Source: Candidatus Electrothrix marina (GTDB lineage Bacteria; Desulfobacterota; Desulfobulbia; Desulfobulbales; Desulfobulbaceae). From it: a stretch of DNA of 10,601 nucleotides. The stretch is taken from contig MTKS01000033.1 in NCBI GenBank assembly GCA_004028495.1, positions 1 to 10,601 of the forward strand, read 5' to 3'. Positions 7,208 through 10,601 of the stretch are shown piece after piece; within the stretch, counting starts at the first letter, position 1, and every line of letters starts with the position of its first letter. A model generated the notes under the pieces. It was not told the origin of the DNA, did no database searches, and was given only the letters and a program-made list of their open reading frames with translations. The position numbers and the translations under genes are program-made.

Positions 7208-7816
7208 TCAAAGATTCAGCCCGCGCAGAACCCCTCCCTCGGAAAACAGCTCCAGGACGGTCAACGAAGCGGGCTGGACATCGAACAAAAGATAATTGCG
7301 CGGAGAAATTCCCAGAGCAAGACAGATCATGGTTCGGATCACGCCGCCATGGGTCACGACGGCCACGGTGTTGGTGCCAGTGCTCCTTTCCATCCCGCCG
7401 AAGACCGCAAGCATGGCCTCAACCCGTTGAATAAACGCGGAGACCGCTTCTCCTCCAGGAAAGACAAAGTCCAGGTATTGATTCCACGCTGCAAGCAGCT
7501 CTTCATCCTTCGCAACAATATCAGCAAAAGTTTTCAGCTCCCAGCGTCCGAAGTCAATCTCCCGCAGTCGCTCGTCATAGAGAGGTTCTCCCGCTGAACA
7601 TCCTTTCTGCTGCAAATACTCCAGAGTCTGTCTGGTACGCAACATGGGACTGCAATACCAGCAATCAACATCCTTTAACTGTGCTCTTATATTATCTAAA
7701 CGGGTAAGCCCCTGACCGGACAGGGAAATATCGCTGCTGCCAGCAAAGCAGCCGGGCGGCGCGGAGGCGGGACCATGACGAAGGAGAAAAAGCCGGGTCG
7801 GCATATAATCTGTCAT
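7208..7816 (-). CDS. Histidine phosphatase superfamily protein, CobC/PhoE/phosphoglycerate-mutase-like (202 aa)
   Basis: A cytoplasmic phosphatase-fold enzyme that would form a phosphohistidine intermediate. Visible catalytic landmarks are RLFLLRHG (Arg13, nucleophile His14), YCSPMLRTRQT (Arg60), LREIDFGRWE (Glu86, likely proton donor) and VVTHGGVIR (His156). CFAGSSDISLSGQG after the first motif resembles alpha-ribazole phosphatase (CobC) and related broad phosphatases. The length is normal for that group. No cobalamin gene is nearby, so the substrate stays open. The start is uncertain: ATG at 7814-7816 (MTDYMPTRL) or four codons later at 7802-7804, both with weak ribosome binding sites. A longer frame to 7903 adds residues with no family resemblance, lies partly upstream of the candidate promoter and is rejected. 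The gene ends 62 bp before the dikinase gene, so the two are probably cotranscribed. It could act on a product of the dikinase; that is inference. Confidence 0.83.
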   Translation of the reverse strand: MTDYMPTRLFLLRHGPASAPPGCFAGSSDISLSGQGLTRLDNIRAQLKDVDCWYCSPMLRTRQTLEYLQQKGCSAGEPLYDERLREIDFGRWELKTFADIVAKDEELLAAWNQYLDFVFPGGEAVSAFIQRVEAMLAVFGGMERSTGTNTVAVVTHGGVIRTMICLALGISPRNYLLFDVQPASLTVLELFSEGGVLRGLNL

Positions 7817-7862
7817 TCTGTTGAATTCTCGTGCATTACACACAGGTGCGCAGACTGTGCAA

Positions 7863-7891
7863 TATATACTCCATTCCGCCCCGGATACCAA
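7863..7891 (-). promoter_or_regulatory. Candidate promoter of the phosphatase-dikinase operon
   Basis: On the minus strand TTGGTA (7886-7891, four of six matches to TTGACA) is followed after exactly 17 bp by TATATA (7863-7868). An overlapping TATATT two bases further is the alternative -10. A transcript starting about 7856 would have a leader near 40 nt. The location and spacing are good; activity is untested. Confidence 0.45.
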
Positions 7892-8020
7892 ACAGAAAAG
7901 CATATTCCGCTTCCGGCTCTCCTACAGAGAGGTAGCCCGCAATCAAGCCGCTCTGCATGCGCAACTCTTTCTCCAATACATTTTTCTATTTACTCCCCCC
8001 TTCAAGCTCAGTATATTGTA

Positions 8021-8048
8021 TTGATTATTTAAATAATGATTTGATCAA
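8021..8048. promoter_or_regulatory. AT-rich palindromes in the divergent intergenic region
   Basis: ATTATTTAAATAAT (8024-8037) is a perfect 14-bp palindrome, followed by the perfect 8-bp palindrome TTGATCAA (8041-8048). An outer pair, TTGAT (8021-8025) and ATCAA (8044-8048), encloses the first. The block lies 28-55 bp before the beta-barrel ATG, where a core promoter or operator would sit. I could not assign a confident -35/-10 pair for the plus-strand gene. Confidence 0.4.
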
Positions 8049-8075
8049 TGCGGGAACGCAACACAGGAGGAAGAA

Positions 8076-8822
8076 ATGAAAAAAGTGATAACAGCAGGTG
8101 CCGTACTTCTGCTGGCTGGCAGCGTCCAGCTATCCTCTGCGGGAAACCGGAGAGTTGAACAGAAAATTGAACAGGAAGAAGATCAGCAGATGCAGCAGAT
8201 GGCACATCAACAGGAAGAAGGCCAGCTGACTCAGCAGACATCACACCGTGACTGGGCGATCAGCGGATACATCGGCATGGCGGATTTTGACAGCGAGGAG
8301 AAGCCTGATCCGTATTTCCCTGAAAAAACACATGAAGTGGAATCTGAAAAAGCTTTAAAATTCGGAATCATCCTCAGTAAGTATTACAACGACTTTTCTT
8401 TCAACCTCGGCCTAGAATACATCCCAGCAGTTGAGGTAACCGACGAAATGGATAATACACTTGGGGAGCACAGCCATATTCCCATTTCTCTGGGCGTGAA
8501 CTATCATTTTGACACGAGTGTCGTTGACCCGTATATCGGGGCAGGCATAGGTTATTCCTTGAACGACTCTACGGTAAGCGAATTCATCCGTGCTCAAGGA
8601 ATGAGCGGGGAGATGGACGACAGTATGTTTTACTACCTGACTGCCGGGGTTGAGTACCCTGTCAGTGATCGTTATGCCCTCTTTTTGGCAGGGCAATACA
8701 CCATCGGGGATGCTGACGTGAAGGGAACCGGACAAACACCGCAGGGAACGACAATAGAGCTTGAGAACGAGGGAACTCTGGATCGCTGTGAAGTCAACGC
8801 AGGTGTGAAATACTTTTTTTAA
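8076..8822 (+). CDS. Outer-membrane beta-barrel protein (248 aa)
   Basis: Residues 1-22 form a signal peptide (MKK, hydrophobic core, likely cut after LSSA). Residues about 26-57 are an unusual Gln/Glu-rich, probably helical segment. From about 60 on, the protein alternates aromatic and hydrophobic residues in strands typical of the OmpW/OmpA-like small barrel families. Examples are WAISGYIGMADF, FNLGLEYIPA, ISLGVNYHF, PYIGAGIGYSL and YYLTAGVEYPV. The last strand ends VNAGVKYFF, with the C-terminal Phe that BAM recognises. An eight-strand barrel is likely. Such proteins can be porins, stability factors or adhesion factors, and the specific role here is unknown. AGGAGGA at 8065-8071 supports the ATG. 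It is divergent from the phosphatase-dikinase operon and ends at a hairpin. Confidence 0.85.
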   Translation: MKKVITAGAVLLLAGSVQLSSAGNRRVEQKIEQEEDQQMQQMAHQQEEGQLTQQTSHRDWAISGYIGMADFDSEEKPDPYFPEKTHEVESEKALKFGIILSKYYNDFSFNLGLEYIPAVEVTDEMDNTLGEHSHIPISLGVNYHFDTSVVDPYIGAGIGYSLNDSTVSEFIRAQGMSGEMDDSMFYYLTAGVEYPVSDRYALFLAGQYTIGDADVKGTGQTPQGTTIELENEGTLDRCEVNAGVKYFF

Positions 8823-8849
8823 TCGTAGCGCATGAACATTTTCCGACAA

Positions 8850-8875
8850 AAGGGCTGCCCTCTCTCGCAGCCCTT
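8850..8875. terminator. Hairpin between convergent genes, candidate bidirectional terminator
   Basis: A perfect 9-bp stem, AAGGGCTGC (8850-8858) with GCAGCCCTT (8867-8875), closes an 8-nt CT-rich loop. It begins 28 bp after the beta-barrel stop and lies about 100 bp after the YyaL-like stop. The minus-strand tail (CCCTTTTGTC) is more T-rich than the plus tail, so it may serve both genes. Confidence 0.72.
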
Positions 8876-8978
8876 CATGATTATTGTCGATATCCAAGCT
8901 CAAGTCATTGAGATCAGACTTTCCGTATTATCAGTTCCTGACCGACAGTTCAAGGTAATCCGAAGAAGAATACGTTTC

Positions 8979-10601
8979 TCACGCCCCACCCTCTCTCGCC
9001 AATATCTTCTCTAACTCCCCCGGATCTTTCACAGGAAGCTGGCAGGTATAATCCCGACAAAAATAGGCTGTTGCCTGACCATCCATCATACTCGCCGTCC
9101 TGACAAAGGGGAGCATCTTGCCCAAAAATTCCTGATTTTCCCCTCCATCAGCCAGCAGAAGAAGACGACCGGGACACCGGGAACGCTGGACAATGCCCAA
9201 CATTTCCTTTGTATCCTCCGCGTCTCGCCTGCCCGCGACCACCACCAAAGACGGTTTTGCCAGGAACTCCTGCCGAGCAGCAAGCAGGACTGGCAAGGCT
9301 TGGGGATTTCGGCGCAATTGCTCATCAAAGCTCCTGATCGTCCTGTCGGCCAAACCCAGCCATTGGCTGTTATCGGTCAGACGACCAAGCTGTACCAGAT
9401 TTGCCGCTGCAAGAGAATTCGCTGCCGGTTCAGCCCCGTCATAATCGTTTTTCAAGCGCACTGCCACCAAAGGATCGGGCAGGCTGTCAAAAAAACCATC
9501 CCCCTGTTCATCCCAAAATAAATCGACCTGCGTTTCTGTCAGCTCCAGAGCCCATTGCAGCCATTGCGGTTCCTGGGTCACCTGATAAAGCTCAAGGAGT
9601 CCGGCAACAAGAAAAGCATAATCGTCCAGCTGTCCCTTAATCCCGCTATCACCCTTGCAAAAGCAGCGGTAGAGGGTTCGAGTCTTTGGATTATACAGGG
9701 TAGTACGCAGAAAAACAGCAGCATATCGAGCCGCATCAAGCAGTTGCGGATTCTTCAAAACAGCGCTACCTTTGGCCAAGGACTTGATCATCAGGCCGTT
9801 CCAGGCCGTCAAAATCTTTTCGTCACGATGAGGACTGTTGCGCTGCTGCCGTTTCTCGGCAAGTTTTCGGGAGGCTCGTGCCAACGCGGCCTCAATCTGC
9901 GGTAAGTCCTTATTGAATTGCTCAACGGCCTCTTCAGGATGATGCTTCAAATAGAGAATGTTGCGCCCTGTAAATTCCTGTTGCGGATCAGCCAAGGCAT
10001 TACCGTTAAACTCTACTCCATAGCAATACGTAAAGATATTGGCATCAGTAACACCCACGGTTCGGACAATTTCCTCCTCGATCCAGAGGTAACAGGCACC
10101 TTCGCCATGCTGTCCCGGGCTATAAGGGTCCTCGCTGTCTGCATCTTCAGCAGCGTAAAATCCACCTGACGGTGCTTGAAGAACCGTAAGCACATACTGA
10201 AAAACTCGTTGCGCGACCTCGGCATACTGTTTCTCCCCGGTGATCTGACCGGCAGCGAGATAGGCATCAGCCAGCTGGGCCTGATCATAGAGCATCTTTT
10301 CAAAATGAGGAATTCGCCATTGCCTATCCACTGCATATCGATGAAAACCACCGCCAAGATGATCATGAATGCCGCCTCGGGCCATAGCCCTGAGCGTGGC
10401 AAGCCCCATCTCAAGAGCCTGCTCGTTTTTCTCAAAAAACCAAGATTGGAAAAGCAGAGAAAAAAACTGCCGGTCGAGGAAATTTAGGTGCCCTGCCAAA
10501 GCCTCCATAGCGATGATCAAAGGAACGCGCCAAGGCAACAACTGCACGTGAAAGGACATCGCTCCGAGCGGATTGCCTGCCCTGCCCTGCCCTTGCTGAT
10601 G
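8979..10601 (-). CDS. YyaL/DUF255-family protein (SSP411/SPATA20 homologue), 5'-partial and frameshifted
   Basis: Members of this family have an N-terminal thioredoxin-like DUF255 domain and a C-terminal alpha/alpha-barrel resembling six-hairpin glycosidases. Their biochemical function is not established. Only the barrel part is in the window, and the N-terminus lies beyond the right edge. Family landmarks are YGGFGRAPKFPRP, ARGGIHDHLGGGFHRY, WRIPHFEKMLYDQAQLADAY, YAAEDADSE, DEKILTAWNGLMI, the GQLDDYAFLVAGLLELY segment and a final ATAYFCRDYTCQLPV. The first landmark (about 10480-10520) is in a different minus-strand frame from all the others. The frames meet at a run of seven T on the coding strand (10460-10466). 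Dropping one T gives FPRPAVFSLLFQSW, with family-like spacing. Without correction, the upstream frame ends at a TGA at 10432-10434. Either the gene is disrupted, or a base was inserted by sequencing error. An ATG at 10557-10559 opens the downstream frame, but conserved sequence lies in the other frame there, so it is not a true start. Confidence 0.85.
   Translation of the reverse strand, partial: HQQGQGRAGNPLGAMSFHVQLLPWRVPLIIAMEALAGHLNFLDRQFFSLLFQSWFFEKNEQALEMGLATLRAMARGGIHDHLGGGFHRYAVDRQWRIPHFEKMLYDQAQLADAYLAAGQITGEKQYAEVAQRVFQYVLTVLQAPSGGFYAAEDADSEDPYSPGQHGEGACYLWIEEEIVRTVGVTDANIFTYCYGVEFNGNALADPQQEFTGRNILYLKHHPEEAVEQFNKDLPQIEAALARASRKLAEKRQQRNSPHRDEKILTAWNGLMIKSLAKGSAVLKNPQLLDAARYAAVFLRTTLYNPKTRTLYRCFCKGDSGIKGQLDDYAFLVAGLLELYQVTQEPQWLQWALELTETQVDLFWDEQGDGFFDSLPDPLVAVRLKNDYDGAEPAANSLAAANLVQLGRLTDNSQWLGLADRTIRSFDEQLRRNPQALPVLLAARQEFLAKPSLVVVAGRRDAEDTKEMLGIVQRSRCPGRLLLLADGGENQEFLGKMLPFVRTASMMDGQATAYFCRDYTCQLPVKDPGELEKILAREGGA
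10460..10466 (-). other. Homopolymer frameshift site in the YyaL-like gene
   Basis: Seven A on the plus strand (seven T in the coding sense) mark the switch of frame. Upstream codons read Y-G-G-F-G-R-A-P-K-F-P-R-P-A-V. Downstream family sequence resumes as S-L-L-F-Q-S-W-F-F. Six T would join them in one frame. Confidence 0.8.

Noticed and set aside
7817..7903. Upstream ATG extending the histidine phosphatase by 29 residues
   Set aside because: The added Cys-rich residues precede the normal family N-terminus, lack a ribosome binding site and overlap the best promoter candidate.
8021..8048. Canonical FNR box
   Set aside because: The TTGAT and ATCAA half sites are 18 bases apart rather than 4, so the standard TTGAT-N4-ATCAA spacing is not met.
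8832..9014. 60-codon plus-strand open frame after the beta-barrel gene
   Set aside because: It runs through the terminator hairpin and into the 3' end of the YyaL-like gene, with no ribosome binding site or recognisable protein.

Overview
The window looks like ordinary chromosomal DNA (about 50% GC) of an anaerobic, cytochrome-rich Gram-negative bacterium. A deltaproteobacterial or Desulfobacterota source, possibly Desulfobulbales, is my best guess. The reasons are a periplasmic five-heme cytochrome c, a DsrE-family protein, a NirB/rubredoxin-reductase-like flavoprotein, a very long PPDK-like dikinase and an outer-membrane beta-barrel protein. No rRNA gene or other taxonomic marker is present, so this is inference. 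I see no tRNA, CRISPR array, insertion sequence or phage gene.

Layout. (1) 1-353, plus: the C-terminal end of an FAD/NAD(P)-dependent oxidoreductase cut by the window edge. It converges on (2) 454-801, minus: a 115-aa DsrE-family protein, with a hairpin between them that could end both transcripts. (3) 1002-2567, minus: a secreted pentaheme cytochrome c with a C-terminal beta-rich domain. It has its own candidate promoter and a strong intrinsic terminator (900-939) that separates it from dsrE. (4) 2568-2891: a 324-bp gene-free spacer. (5) 2892-7145, minus: a 1417-aa protein with a PPDK-type ATP-grasp domain and a phosphohistidine swivel domain, but no PEP/pyruvate barrel. About 900 helical residues of unknown function precede these domains. 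(6) 7208-7816, minus: a histidine-phosphatase-superfamily enzyme only 62 bp upstream of the dikinase, probably the first gene of the same operon. (7) 7817-8075: a divergent promoter region with an AT-rich palindrome. (8) 8076-8822, plus: an outer-membrane beta-barrel protein. It ends at a hairpin shared with the convergent (9) 8979-10601, minus: a YyaL/DUF255-type protein, cut at its N-terminus by the window edge and carrying a frameshift at a run of seven T (coding strand).

Functional reading. The cytochrome and the flavoprotein fit respiratory or redox metabolism, and DsrE-like proteins are often tied to sulfur or thiol chemistry. The phosphatase-dikinase pair is the most unusual unit: an enzyme that can load phosphate from ATP onto a mobile histidine, with no recognisable acceptor domain, encoded beside a phosphatase. 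The clearest sequence anomaly is the frameshift in the YyaL homologue. The conserved YGGFGRAPKFPRP motif lies in a different frame from the rest of the protein, and removing one T restores a colinear protein.
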